Shown in pieces: positions 15,206-23,875 of a DNA stretch of 64,000 bases. The notes under the pieces were generated by a model, which saw only the letters and a program-made list of their open reading frames with translations, did not search any database and had not been told where the DNA came from. The stretch is from Aurantibacter_A sp965215845 (lineage in GTDB: Bacteria > Bacteroidota > Bacteroidia > Flavobacteriales > Flavobacteriaceae), in assembly GCA_965215845.1 (NCBI GenBank), contig CBDCEL010000004.1, positions 806,001 to 870,000 of the forward strand, written 5' to 3'. How positions within the stretch are numbered: the stretch's first letter is position 1; each line of letters opens with the position of its first letter. A program made the position numbers and the translations under genes.

Positions 15206-17752
15206 TCAAGCCGAGTTTCTACTTGCATTAATATTTCCGTAAAGTGAACGGGTCACGATTTTTTCGTAGAGATCAAGATGCTCCGATTTTTGTCCAACTT
15301 TCTGAAGCGCGTATTGTTGAATGGTCAGAAGAGGCAATACAATATTCTCTCTAATCTTTATTGATTCTCGTGATACGGGTTCATCCTCCATCAAGACTTT
15401 GGACCCTGAAATCAACAACAGCATTTTTTTCGATAGTTTATATTCCTCATACAAGATATTCCAAAATTCTCCATATTCGGAATCCTCTTTCATATAACTG
15501 GTCAGCTCAAAATAACATTTCGACAATGACATCATACTGTTCAACATGAGTGCTTTGAACAGCGGTATGTTACGATACAATTTCTTCAGCTCTCGTAGCT
15601 TCCCCTGATTCTTCAAAGTTTGAATTGCGGTGCCGATACCGAAATAACCAGGCACGTTCTGCTTCAATTGACTCCATGAGCCCACAAAAGAAATGGCCCT
15701 AAGGTCAGAAAGCTCCAACTTCTTTTTATTGCCCCGCTTGCCTGGCCTACTTCCGATATTGGCATTGGAGTAATATTTGAGTGTACTCATATTCTCTAAA
15801 TAGGGCATGAATTTTTCATGGTGCTTCAGCGCATCGTATTTGTCAAAACTCAATTCTGAAAGTTCTTCGATCAATCTTCTAGACTCATGGGAAATCACAT
15901 TTTCCTTTCCAAAGATGTTATTTGACAAACCGGCGGTCAACAGTTGCTCGCTGTTGTGCATGAACTGTTCCTTGGTGCCGTATGTACTGGTAATGGTTTG
16001 CCCTTGAATGGTCAGCTGAATCTCATGATTGGCGATGTCTTTGGTCTGGGCGGCATAAAACCGATGTGTTTTGCCTCCTCCACGAGCTGGAGGCCCTCCC
16101 CTTCCATCAAAGAATATCGCCTTGATACCGTTCTTTTTACAAACCTTAGATAGCGTCTCCTTTGTCTTGAAAATTGACCAATTGGCCTTCACATAACCGC
16201 CATCTTTGGTGCCATCTGAAAAGCCCAACATGATTGTATGACGATTTCCCCTGCGCTCAAGATGCGCTCGGTATTGTGTAATCTTGAACAGTGATTGCAT
16301 GGTCGCCTCAGAAGTCTCCATTCCCTTCATGGTTTCGAAAAGGGGTATGATGTCAAAACTGATATCGTCGGATTTCCATCCACACCAACGGAACAATCCG
16401 TATACAAAAAGTACCGAGAAAATATCTTCTGAATTGCTGATTATATAACGATTGCAACCTTCTTCGCCATTCTTGCGTTGAATACTCCTCAGCTGAGAAA
16501 TATTGCGAATCGTATCTTTGACAATCGGGTCTTTATAATCTTTGGCATGAATTCGGAGATCTTCCTTTAACAAAATCGTTTTTAACCTGGCCTTGGTCAA
16601 TTCGCCAATACTTTTCTTGATAAGTTTATTCTTTTTTAGAACAGCTTCGACCACCTTGATATGGGCACTATGGTCTTGCCTTATATCGAGGGTCGCAAAA
16701 TGGGTCTTGAAAATCTTGACCTGATCGATAAAATGGTCAAGGTCCTTCAGGTAAAGCCCGTGATATTTATCGATCAACAAATCACGTATTGCCTCCAAAG
16801 GTCCGATAATATCATTATAACCGATATGCTTTCTCGTATCGAACATGGCCACATAAAGATTGTTGCGAAGTTCTTTCAGATGAATCTGTAGGTGTTTGAA
16901 AGTCAGTTTTTGTTGCAGGCGCTTAAGATCATTGTAGTAACATTTCATTAGATTTACCCGTAATTCATCGGCAACCTCTTTGGTAATCTTTGCTGTCACG
17001 AAAGGATTGCCATCACGATCTCCCCCTGGCCAAAAGCCCAATTTTATGATGTTATGGTTTTCAAACCTATCGTCATTTATATTCTCTTTTATGTATGCAT
17101 AAAGACTTCCGACTGCTTCGTAATATACATTCCGCAAGGTGTATATGATGTTCTTCGCCTCATCCAAGGGCGTCGGTTTCTTAGCATTGAGCAAGGAGGT
17201 CAGGCCGAGCTGTTGTAAGGTAATGTCGATATCGTCAATTCGATCTTCAAGGATCAAATCCCTTAACTCGGATATAATATCGAGTACCGCCGGGGTATAA
17301 AATTGCGTGGGATGAGCCGTTAACACAATTCGTGCACTGAAGTTAGTCAGCTTTTCGGCAACCTTGTCCCAACTTTTATGCTTATCGACCAACTCGAAAT
17401 AATCCTTGATCGACAATGATAGGCTATGTTCATGCATTTTCGGAAACGCCGCATCTTCGACACTATCAAAAAGTACCACTTGGCGTTCGACATATTGAAT
17501 GATGCGAAACATAAAGTCAATTTGCGCCCTCTCAGAATCAAGATTAGCAAAATTATCGAAGAAGGCCTCCAGAATATCCTGTGGATTCTTACCCGCCCTT
17601 AATCCATTTTTGCATTGATGCAATAACAGCGGAATCAGCATTCCCACGTTTTCGATATTCTGGTACGGCAAATTCAGAAACAGACTGTTGTAAACATTGA
17701 ACTTGTTGTTTACCGATTTCTTAAACTCCTTTAATCTTTCCTCTTGATGCAT
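15206..17752 (-). CDS. ppc: Phosphoenolpyruvate carboxylase
   Basis: Carboxylates PEP to oxaloacetate, refilling the TCA cycle. 848 residues, close to the bacterial size. Catalytic motifs: VLTAHPTQF (catalytic histidine), GFWPGGDRDGNPFVT, MLGFSDGTKDGGYVKANW and the glycine-rich FFDGRGGPPARGGG. The C-terminus ends NASRNSA instead of the usual RNTG tail. Single-gene unit, convergent with the upstream surface-protein gene. No regulatory element was recognised in the 187 bases upstream. Confidence 0.96.
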   Translation of the reverse strand: MHQEERLKEFKKSVNNKFNVYNSLFLNLPYQNIENVGMLIPLLLHQCKNGLRAGKNPQDILEAFFDNFANLDSERAQIDFMFRIIQYVERQVVLFDSVEDAAFPKMHEHSLSLSIKDYFELVDKHKSWDKVAEKLTNFSARIVLTAHPTQFYTPAVLDIISELRDLILEDRIDDIDITLQQLGLTSLLNAKKPTPLDEAKNIIYTLRNVYYEAVGSLYAYIKENINDDRFENHNIIKLGFWPGGDRDGNPFVTAKITKEVADELRVNLMKCYYNDLKRLQQKLTFKHLQIHLKELRNNLYVAMFDTRKHIGYNDIIGPLEAIRDLLIDKYHGLYLKDLDHFIDQVKIFKTHFATLDIRQDHSAHIKVVEAVLKKNKLIKKSIGELTKARLKTILLKEDLRIHAKDYKDPIVKDTIRNISQLRSIQRKNGEEGCNRYIISNSEDIFSVLFVYGLFRWCGWKSDDISFDIIPLFETMKGMETSEATMQSLFKITQYRAHLERRGNRHTIMLGFSDGTKDGGYVKANWSIFKTKETLSKVCKKNGIKAIFFDGRGGPPARGGGKTHRFYAAQTKDIANHEIQLTIQGQTITSTYGTKEQFMHNSEQLLTAGLSNNIFGKENVISHESRRLIEELSELSFDKYDALKHHEKFMPYLENMSTLKYYSNANIGSRPGKRGNKKKLELSDLRAISFVGSWSQLKQNVPGYFGIGTAIQTLKNQGKLRELKKLYRNIPLFKALMLNSMMSLSKCYFELTSYMKEDSEYGEFWNILYEEYKLSKKMLLLISGSKVLMEDEPVSRESIKIRENIVLPLLTIQQYALQKVGQKSEHLDLYEKIVTRSLYGNINASRNSA

Positions 17753-17939
17753 CTATTGAATCTAATTTTTCTTCAGATCATTCGATCTTTCTTCTCGAAC
17801 TTTCGAATTTGGTTGCCAAATATCGACATAAAAAGACCATTAAACCCCGAATCATTTCTGAAATAACAAATTAAGACATGCACTTGACAGAACCAACATC
17901 AACTTACCTTTTTATTTGATGGCAAGCGCTCAACCAAGA

Positions 17940-18659
17940 TCAGAAAAATGGCTTGTACTGCAACACCCGAAAATCAAAGGTATTGAAATCGGGGTTTTCT
18001 TTCTTTAGCCTTTTATAGAGGGCTAGACTACCCACAGCCCTATTGGCCGCACCTGACGGGGCAGTAAGAGATACGGTTTTTATGCTGCGTATGCTGTTGT
18101 TTTCCCGGGCCTCAATCTTAGGGAACCCTTTATCGAAACCATCTCCCGGGGAAAGGTGTGGAAAGACAAATCGATGAACACGTGGAACTTCATCCGAAAC
18201 AACTTCAAGGGATAGGTCATATTTCTTCAAAAGTCTTCTGAAAAAATATTCTGGACCGTTTTTGCTATTTCCACCGGTGAATAACAAGGTATCTATTTTG
18301 GGATATTGATACAGATAGCCAATAAGGTTTCGCAATTGGATATTTTTCATCCCCAAATCGGAGGCATCGACTTTGTCCCTTTCGGCGCTGGCCACGATAT
18401 CGCAGATTCCTATTTTTCTTGATTTTAGAAATTTTTTTCTTTGGTCAATGGCTGCCTGCGTAGTTTCAAATTTCAGGTTCAAACTAAAAATTTTGTTCAA
18501 TATTGGCCACAATTGTCCGTCGCGACTGCCGTAGCAAAAATCGACATCTCCGGTTTTCAGGTTTCTACTTGTAAACCTTGGAGGGGGCAAAGTACCGACG
18601 ATCAATTTCGTCGCCTCCTCGAAAAGAAAAGGTTCATATGGGTGGGTATGCAGGAACAT
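17940..18659 (-). CDS. Uracil-DNA glycosylase superfamily protein
   Basis: 239 residues. The segment KLIVGTLPPPRFTSR and the region YGSRDGQLWPILNKIF followed by GICDIVASAERDK resemble the motif 1 and 2 surroundings of the uracil-DNA-glycosylase superfamily; LLFTGGNSKNGPEYFF may be the central strand. The canonical catalytic residues cannot be assigned with certainty, so a DNA-repair role is a family inference. The ATG at 18659-18657 is immediately preceded (on the minus strand) by the heptamer tandem repeat at 18664-18704, which lies in its leader. Confidence 0.65.
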   Translation of the reverse strand: MFLHTHPYEPFLFEEATKLIVGTLPPPRFTSRNLKTGDVDFCYGSRDGQLWPILNKIFSLNLKFETTQAAIDQRKKFLKSRKIGICDIVASAERDKVDASDLGMKNIQLRNLIGYLYQYPKIDTLLFTGGNSKNGPEYFFRRLLKKYDLSLEVVSDEVPRVHRFVFPHLSPGDGFDKGFPKIEARENNSIRSIKTVSLTAPSGAANRAVGSLALYKRLKKENPDFNTFDFRVLQYKPFF

Positions 18660-18663
18660 GTTG

Positions 18664-18704
18664 TTGTTCGTTGTTCGTTGTTCGTTGTTCGTTGTTCGTT
18701 GTTG
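18664..18704. repeat. Heptamer tandem repeat (TTGTTCG)n, about 5.9 copies
   Basis: Five exact copies of TTGTTCG plus a partial sixth (18699-18704). On the minus strand the unit is CGAACAA and the array starts 5 bases before the ATG of the uracil-DNA-glycosylase-like gene. Repeats of this composition are known to recur in flavobacterial genomes. Confidence 0.9.
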
Positions 18705-18879
18705 AAAATAGGGTTATCAATTTGAATAGTCAAATGAGACATCGGTATTTCCGCTTGGCCCCAATTTTTAATTATCCCCTTGCTTTCGTAACTTTCGAAA
18801 AATCGATTCGTTCCGTATTCTCGACCATTCCTGAGGCATTCAGGTTCGGGAGGACGAAAAAAAGGATTCAAACAAAGAG

Positions 18880-18899
18880 ATTTCCGTCCCTACGGAAAT
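18880..18899. repeat. Short palindromic repeat upstream of the THX gene
   Basis: Perfect 8-base inverted repeat ATTTCCGT / ACGGAAAT with a CCCT loop. The wording resembles the REP-like dispersed palindromes (GATTTCC...GGAAATGAC) found in many bacteria. It may also act as a weak hairpin in the leader of the THX gene, whose ATG is 21 bases on. Confidence 0.5.
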
Positions 18900-18920
18900 G
18901 ACAATAAAACAGGTATATCT

Positions 18921-19097
18921 ATGGGAAAAGGTGATATCAAGACCAGAAGAGGAAAAATAGCCAACAAATCATATGGGGCAAGAAGACCTAAAAAAGGAAA
19001 AAAAATAGCTGTGGTTGCCAAGACAAAGGCCAAGGCCAAACCCAAGGCCACCGCTAAAAAGGCTACAACTAAAAAAGCGGCCGCCAAAAAGGAATAA
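18921..19097 (+). CDS. 30S ribosomal protein THX
   Basis: A 58-residue, very basic protein. The N-terminal part MGKGDIKTRRGKIANKSYG and ARRPKK is the bTHX signature; the protein binds at the head of the 30S subunit. The C-terminal half is a low-complexity lysine/alanine tail (KAKAKPKATAKKATTKK) longer than in Thermus. The TAA is at 19095-19097. Single gene, convergent with the lipoprotein gene downstream. Confidence 0.9.
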   Translation: MGKGDIKTRRGKIANKSYGARRPKKGKKIAVVAKTKAKAKPKATAKKATTKKAAAKKE

Positions 19098-19101
19098 TGA
19101 A

Positions 19102-19467
19102 TTAATCGACCCTGAACTCCAACATTACGTCTCCCTCTTCAGAGACATCCAGTTCGTAGGTGTAAAATCCAACATTCAAAGAATCTTCACCAACAAAATC
19201 GATAGGCTGCAGTACATGGTCCGTGCTATCGGCCTCGATTCTTATATAGGCATAGCGATAGGCCGTTTCGTATTCCAAGTATTCTGAATATTCCCCTGGA
19301 GCAACGTTTTCATGGATCATATCATCGGCTCCGACTTGAACCCTATTGAAAGTGAAGTTGGTCTGATTTTTCACGCGAATGTTCACACCGCCAATCTCAT
19401 CGTCGCGGTCTGTACACGCCCATAAAATTGTAAATGAAACGGCAAGTAAGGCGAATAGCTTTTTCAT
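19102..19467 (-). CDS. Hypothetical lipoprotein
   Basis: 121 residues. The N-terminus (MKKLFALLAVSFTILWACTDRDDE) is a lipoprotein signal peptide with the lipobox cysteine at residue 18 and acidic residues after it, which in Bacteroidota can direct surface exposure. The mature part is acidic and beta-rich. I do not recognise a family. It ends 4 bases from the end of the convergent THX gene. Confidence 0.7.
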   Translation of the reverse strand: MKKLFALLAVSFTILWACTDRDDEIGGVNIRVKNQTNFTFNRVQVGADDMIHENVAPGEYSEYLEYETAYRYAYIRIEADSTDHVLQPIDFVGEDSLNVGFYTYELDVSEEGDVMLEFRVD

Positions 19468-19523
19468 AACATGAATTTTGAAACGATGTTATAAATAACT
19501 AACGTATACCCGACGAAATTATT

Positions 19524-20285
19524 CTACCTTATAAAAACCAGTTCATTTTCCTTTTCAGAAAGTGCCTCGCTGTAGCGGTAACCTTCATAATCAAAACCTT
19601 TGATGTCATCCAAGGTTTGCGCATTGGTATCGACGATATATCTCGTCATATATCCCCTAGCCAATTTAGCATAGGTCATGATGGTCTTGTACTGACCATT
19701 TTTCAAATCTTTAAAGACCAGGTCAATTACCGGAACTTTCAGAAGCTTGGTATCGATTGCTTTGAAATATTCGGTGCTTGCCAAATTGATAAAAAGCTCA
19801 TCGTCGGACAACTCTTCGTTCAATGCCTTTGCAATCTTGGGTTTCCAGAATTCATAAAGGTTCTTTTTAACCCCTACCGGGAATTTGGTGCCCATCTCCA
19901 ATCTGTAGGGCTGTATCAAATCCAAAGGTTTTAAGATTCCATAGAGTCCAGAAATGATTCGAAGTGTATTCTGAAGCCTTTGTAATTTTTTCTCTGGCAA
20001 GGTATAAACATCCAATCCTCGATATACATCCCCACCGAAGGCATACACCGCTGGCCTGGCATTGTCAGGAGTGAACGGCAAACCCCATTCTTGATTGCGT
20101 TCATAATTCAGCTTGCCCAAATTATCTGAAATACCCATTAATTTCGATAAGCTTCGAGCGGATTTCTTCTTGAGCAATTTGTTCAACCTTTCGGCTTCGG
20201 CCAGAAAGCAGGCCTCTGTGTTTAAAGGTGTAGGCAATTCGCTTTCAAAATTCAACGATTTGGCAGGCGATACGACTATTTTCAT
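19524..20285 (-). CDS. yaaA: Peroxide stress protein YaaA
   Basis: A 253-residue member of the YaaA/DUF328 family, which in E. coli lowers free intracellular iron during peroxide stress. The start MKIVVSPAKSLNFESE (ATG at 20285) is the diagnostic N-terminus; the 9-residue longer frame from 20312 lacks homology. Further family features: GDVYRGLDVYTL, RIISGLYGILKPLDLIQPYRLEMGT (beyond residue 110) and the C-terminal GYRYSEALS. Single gene. Confidence 0.93.
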   Translation of the reverse strand: MKIVVSPAKSLNFESELPTPLNTEACFLAEAERLNKLLKKKSARSLSKLMGISDNLGKLNYERNQEWGLPFTPDNARPAVYAFGGDVYRGLDVYTLPEKKLQRLQNTLRIISGLYGILKPLDLIQPYRLEMGTKFPVGVKKNLYEFWKPKIAKALNEELSDDELFINLASTEYFKAIDTKLLKVPVIDLVFKDLKNGQYKTIMTYAKLARGYMTRYIVDTNAQTLDDIKGFDYEGYRYSEALSEKENELVFIR

Positions 20286-20390
20286 ACGATGGTTCGTTTT
20301 ACAAACTAGCATATAAAAATAGAAAGGTTTTTTGGGATTGGCCCTATTAAGAATAAGTAGTTTTCGATTTGGGCATCGGCCAAGTGTATA

Positions 20391-21417
20391 CTACTGACTA
20401 TGCTTCGAGTAATTTCGCCATTTTTCGATACAGTCGGCCATGTCTTTCGGTAGTTCCGAATCGAAACGCATTGGTTCCCCGCTTAACGGATGGACGAATC
20501 CGAGCGTCTTTGCATGCAATGCCTGCCTGGGCAAAATCCTAAATGCATTTTCGACAAACTGTTTGTATTTTGTAAAAGTAGTGCCCTTAAGAATTTTGTC
20601 ACCCCCATAGCGCCCATCATTGAATAGTGTGTGCCCAATGTACTTCATGTGCACCCTGATCTGATGGGTACGTCCGGTTTCCAATTTACAGGAGACCAGG
20701 GTCAAATAGCCTAGTCGTTCCAATACCTTATAATGGGTGACCGCCTCTTTGCCATGCTCGCCATCGGGAAAAACATGCATTTGCAATCGGTTTTTAGGAT
20801 GCCGGGCGATATGACCTTCAACGGTACCTTCATCCTCCTCCATATTCCCCCAGACCAAAGCCACGTATTCCCTTTCCGAAGTTTTGTCGAAAAACTGTTT
20901 GGCCAAATGGGTCATGGCCGCCTCGGTCTTTGCGACGACCAACAAGCCTGAAGTATCCTTATCGATCCGATGCACCAAGCCCTGGACGTTCATTGTTGTT
21001 TACAGGTAGGTTCTCGATATGGTGCAAGAGGCCGTTTATAAGTGTTCCCGAATAATTTCCATGCCCAGGATGCACGACCATTCCGGCCGGTTTATTGACC
21101 ACGAGCAACACTTCATCCTCATAAACAATATCCAACGCTATGTCTTCGGGTACCAATAAATGTTCATGCGGCGGATGCTCGAAAAGGACTTTTACCTCAT
21201 CACCTGCCTTAACCTTATAATTTTGCTTAACGATATTATTGTTTACCCAGATGTTTCCGGTCTTAGCGGCTTGTTGTATTTTGTTTCGTGTGGCATTTTC
21301 GATAAAATTCATCAAAAATTTATCGACCCGAAGGGGTTCTTGCCCCTTTGATGCGACAAATTTAAAGTGTTCGAAAAGTTCTTCCTCTTGAAGTTCAGAA
21401 TCGCTCTGCCCGTCCAT
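20391..21417 (-). CDS. rluD: Pseudouridine synthase RluD-type, frameshifted
   Basis: RluA-family 23S rRNA pseudouridine synthase with an N-terminal S4 domain (LRVDKFLMNFIENATRN, IWVNNNIVK) and catalytic domain. The protein reads normally from the ATG at 21417 to ENLPVNNNERPGL near 20975 and continues in another frame as VHRIDKDTSGLLVVAKT, which carries the catalytic aspartate. The join is repaired by removing one G in the GGGCTTGGTGC stretch (about 20972-20976). The corrected length is about 341 residues. The start codon overlaps the PASTA gene stop (TAATG). I take the break as sequence error. Confidence 0.88.
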
Positions 21418-22007
21418 TATTCCTCTGAATCGGCTTTGACCTGGGCTCTGGGCGCAATATTACCATTTCCGCAGACCAACTCGATTTTTGAAGTCTTGGG
21501 CAGTTTGTCACCTGGGGAGACATTTTTGCCCTTGTGCTTGATATAGTAGACCATATCTTCACCCAATTCATCGATATAGGTCACCCGTTGTACATCTAAA
21601 CCAACCGCGCGCAGCATTGAAGAGGCATTGCGCTGTGTCACCTGAATGATATTTGGAACGGTAACTTTTTTATATCCTGAAGGATTTACCGTGAAATAAA
21701 TCTTTCTGTTCTCCTTGACTTTGTTACCTGCTTTCGGATTTTGTTCGATGATGGAAAATCTCGGATAGTCAGGATTATAATTGGCCGAATCTAGCACCTC
21801 ATAACGTAAACCGGCATCCTCCACCGCCGATCGCATATCGGTCACCGACATTTTTGAAAAATCGGGCACCTCAACGAATTCACCATGATTGGTCGAAATC
21901 TTTAACCAACGGAGTACCAAAAAAACCAATAAGACCGTGGCCAACAAAGCCAAGCCCAATTGGATCAAGAAGGTTCTGCTTCGCAAAAAATTAAAAAAAT
22001 CTCTCAT
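21417..22007 (-). CDS. PASTA domain membrane protein
   Basis: 196 residues: a short cytoplasmic start, one transmembrane helix (about residues 13-33, LIQLGLALLATVLLVFLVLRW), then periplasmic PASTA domains, with recognisable VPDFSKMSVTDMRSAVEDAGL and VTVPNIIQVTQRNASSMLRAVGL. PASTA domains bind peptidoglycan fragments or beta-lactams. No kinase domain is attached, unlike PknB-type proteins. Neighbours: rluD directly downstream (overlapping) and ddl divergent upstream, a cell-wall context. Confidence 0.9.
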   Translation of the reverse strand: MRDFFNFLRSRTFLIQLGLALLATVLLVFLVLRWLKISTNHGEFVEVPDFSKMSVTDMRSAVEDAGLRYEVLDSANYNPDYPRFSIIEQNPKAGNKVKENRKIYFTVNPSGYKKVTVPNIIQVTQRNASSMLRAVGLDVQRVTYIDELGEDMVYYIKHKGKNVSPGDKLPKTSKIELVCGNGNIAPRAQVKADSEE

Positions 22008-22094
22008 TCAGTGTAATTGACCCGGCAAATATAGGAAACGGAAAGCTTTTTTCTTTACTTTGAATTCAAAGGGGTCTAAAGTCAAAACGATAGC

Positions 22095-23078
22095 ATGAAG
22101 AAAAATATTGCCATCATAATGGGCGGTTATTCAAGTGAATATGACATCTCAATAAAAAGTGGGAACGTGGTTCATAGCTATTTGAACAAAGAGAAGTTCG
22201 CTAGTTACAGAATTATCATTTCAACCGAAAAATGGGTATATGTTGATGAAACCGGACAAGAACATTCGGTTAACAAAGACGACTTCACGATTACAATCGA
22301 TGGAAAAATCATTGCATTTGATTGTGTTTTCAATGCTATTCACGGTACCCCCGGCGAAGACGGGTTGATGCAGGCCTATCTAGAGCTGTTGGATATTCCA
22401 CAGACCTCTTGTGATTATTATCAGGCAGCCTTGACCTTCAACAAAAGAGACCTCCTAAGTGTTTTGAAGCCCTACGGAATTAAATGTGCCGCCTCTTACT
22501 ACCTGAATTCGGGCGATCCAATTGACGAGGATGCCATATTGGAACGGGTAGGGTTACCGTGCTTCGTCAAGGCCAACAAGGCCGGAAGTAGCTTTGGCAT
22601 CTCGAAGGTCTACCAGAAATCCGAATTGAAAGAAGCCATTACCAAGGCATATGAAGAAGACAATGAGATTATCATAGAGGCATTTCTTGACGGTACCGAA
22701 GTATCGGTCGGTGTTATCACCTATCAAGGAAAGACCAAGGTATTGCCCATTACTGAAATCGTGAGTCAAAACGATTTTTTTGATTACGAGGCCAAGTATG
22801 AGGGAAAATCCGAAGAGATTACCCCAGCCAGAATAACCGAGGCCCAAACGAAAAAAGCATCCGATGCGGCGCGGTTGGCGTATGAGGTTCTAAAAATGAA
22901 GGGGTACTCGAGAAGCGAGTTCATCTTTGTCGATAATGAACCCTATATGTTGGAAATGAACACCACACCCGGACTCACCACGGAGAGCCTTTTGCCTCAA
23001 CAGGCGAGGGAAGCCGGTATTTCGCTTGAAGCGCTTTTCGAAAGTGCCATTGATGAAGCATTGCGTATAAGTGATTAA
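22095..23078 (+). CDS. ddl: D-alanine--D-alanine ligase
   Basis: ATP-grasp ligase making D-Ala-D-Ala for peptidoglycan. 327 residues. Motifs: N-terminal IIMGGYSSEYDISIKSG, IHGTPGEDGLMQAYLELL, FVKANKAGSSFGISKV, IIEAFLDGTEVSVGVI, and the Mg-binding LEMNTTPGLT. The lysine in FVKANKAGSS and the C-terminal N-T-T-P-G loop are active-site positions. It is divergent from the PASTA gene with 87 bases between. Confidence 0.96.
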   Translation: MKKNIAIIMGGYSSEYDISIKSGNVVHSYLNKEKFASYRIIISTEKWVYVDETGQEHSVNKDDFTITIDGKIIAFDCVFNAIHGTPGEDGLMQAYLELLDIPQTSCDYYQAALTFNKRDLLSVLKPYGIKCAASYYLNSGDPIDEDAILERVGLPCFVKANKAGSSFGISKVYQKSELKEAITKAYEEDNEIIIEAFLDGTEVSVGVITYQGKTKVLPITEIVSQNDFFDYEAKYEGKSEEITPARITEAQTKKASDAARLAYEVLKMKGYSRSEFIFVDNEPYMLEMNTTPGLTTESLLPQQAREAGISLEALFESAIDEALRISD

Positions 23079-23171
23079 CCGTGGTGTTGGATCATCGAGT
23101 GGCCAATTGCAAAGTTCTAATCAGGCAGGTTACCAAATAACCATTAACTTAGCATCGAATAACATATTTGT

Positions 23172-23627
23172 ATGAGGCGCGCAATATTTCCCGGTTCATT
23201 CGATCCCATAACTTTGGGACACTTCGATATAATCAAAAGGGGTATTACACTTTTTGACGAATTGATTATTGCAATCGGGGTCAACGCTGAGAAAAAATAT
23301 ATGTTCTCCTTGAATGAACGAAAAGAATTTGTAACAAAAACTTTTGCAGGCGAGCATAAAATCAAAGTAATGACCTACGAGGGCCTAACCGTAAATTTCT
23401 GCAAGGATGTCAATGCGGATTTTATCTTAAGAGGACTAAGAAACCCTGCGGATTTTGAGTTTGAAAAGGCTATAGCACATACGAATAGAAAACTATCTGA
23501 AATCGAGACGGTTTTCTTATTGACCGATTCCAGTACTTCATACATCAGTTCTTCGATTGTGCGCGATGTCATACGAAATGGGGGTGATTACTCGGTATTG
23601 GTTCCCAACTCGGTCAACGTCAAATAA
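23172..23627 (+). CDS. coaD: Phosphopantetheine adenylyltransferase
   Basis: Fourth step of CoA synthesis: adenylylates 4'-phosphopantetheine. 151 residues. Nucleotidyltransferase motif FPGSFDPITLGHFDIIKRG with the HxGH-type GHFD, RGLRNPADFEFE and the C-terminal SSTSYISSSIVRDVIRNGGD are typical. A CATATTTG box ends one base before the ATG, so the promoter must lie elsewhere or the true start is further on. Confidence 0.95.
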   Translation: MRRAIFPGSFDPITLGHFDIIKRGITLFDELIIAIGVNAEKKYMFSLNERKEFVTKTFAGEHKIKVMTYEGLTVNFCKDVNADFILRGLRNPADFEFEKAIAHTNRKLSEIETVFLLTDSSTSYISSSIVRDVIRNGGDYSVLVPNSVNVK

Positions 23628-23875
23628 GCCATCCGGGGCAGGTTCATCGAGGTAGTACCCCAAAGGGGGGCTAAAGGATTTATCTAAATATCGTATTGAA
23701 CGGGCCTTATTTACATGCCCAATTTTAGCATCTAGTGGAGTTTTCCGTAATTTTTGGTGATTTGGCACCTTCTTCCCATTACTTTTCAGGTCAACACCAC
23801 TAGTTTGGCCATTTTCACAACAATATCTTATAAAAGTAGTTAAATCGTTTTATTTTAGTAAGAAATTTCCTATTT

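Noticed and set aside
18664..18704. CRISPR array
   Set aside because: Units are 7 bases with no spacers; it is a short tandem repeat.
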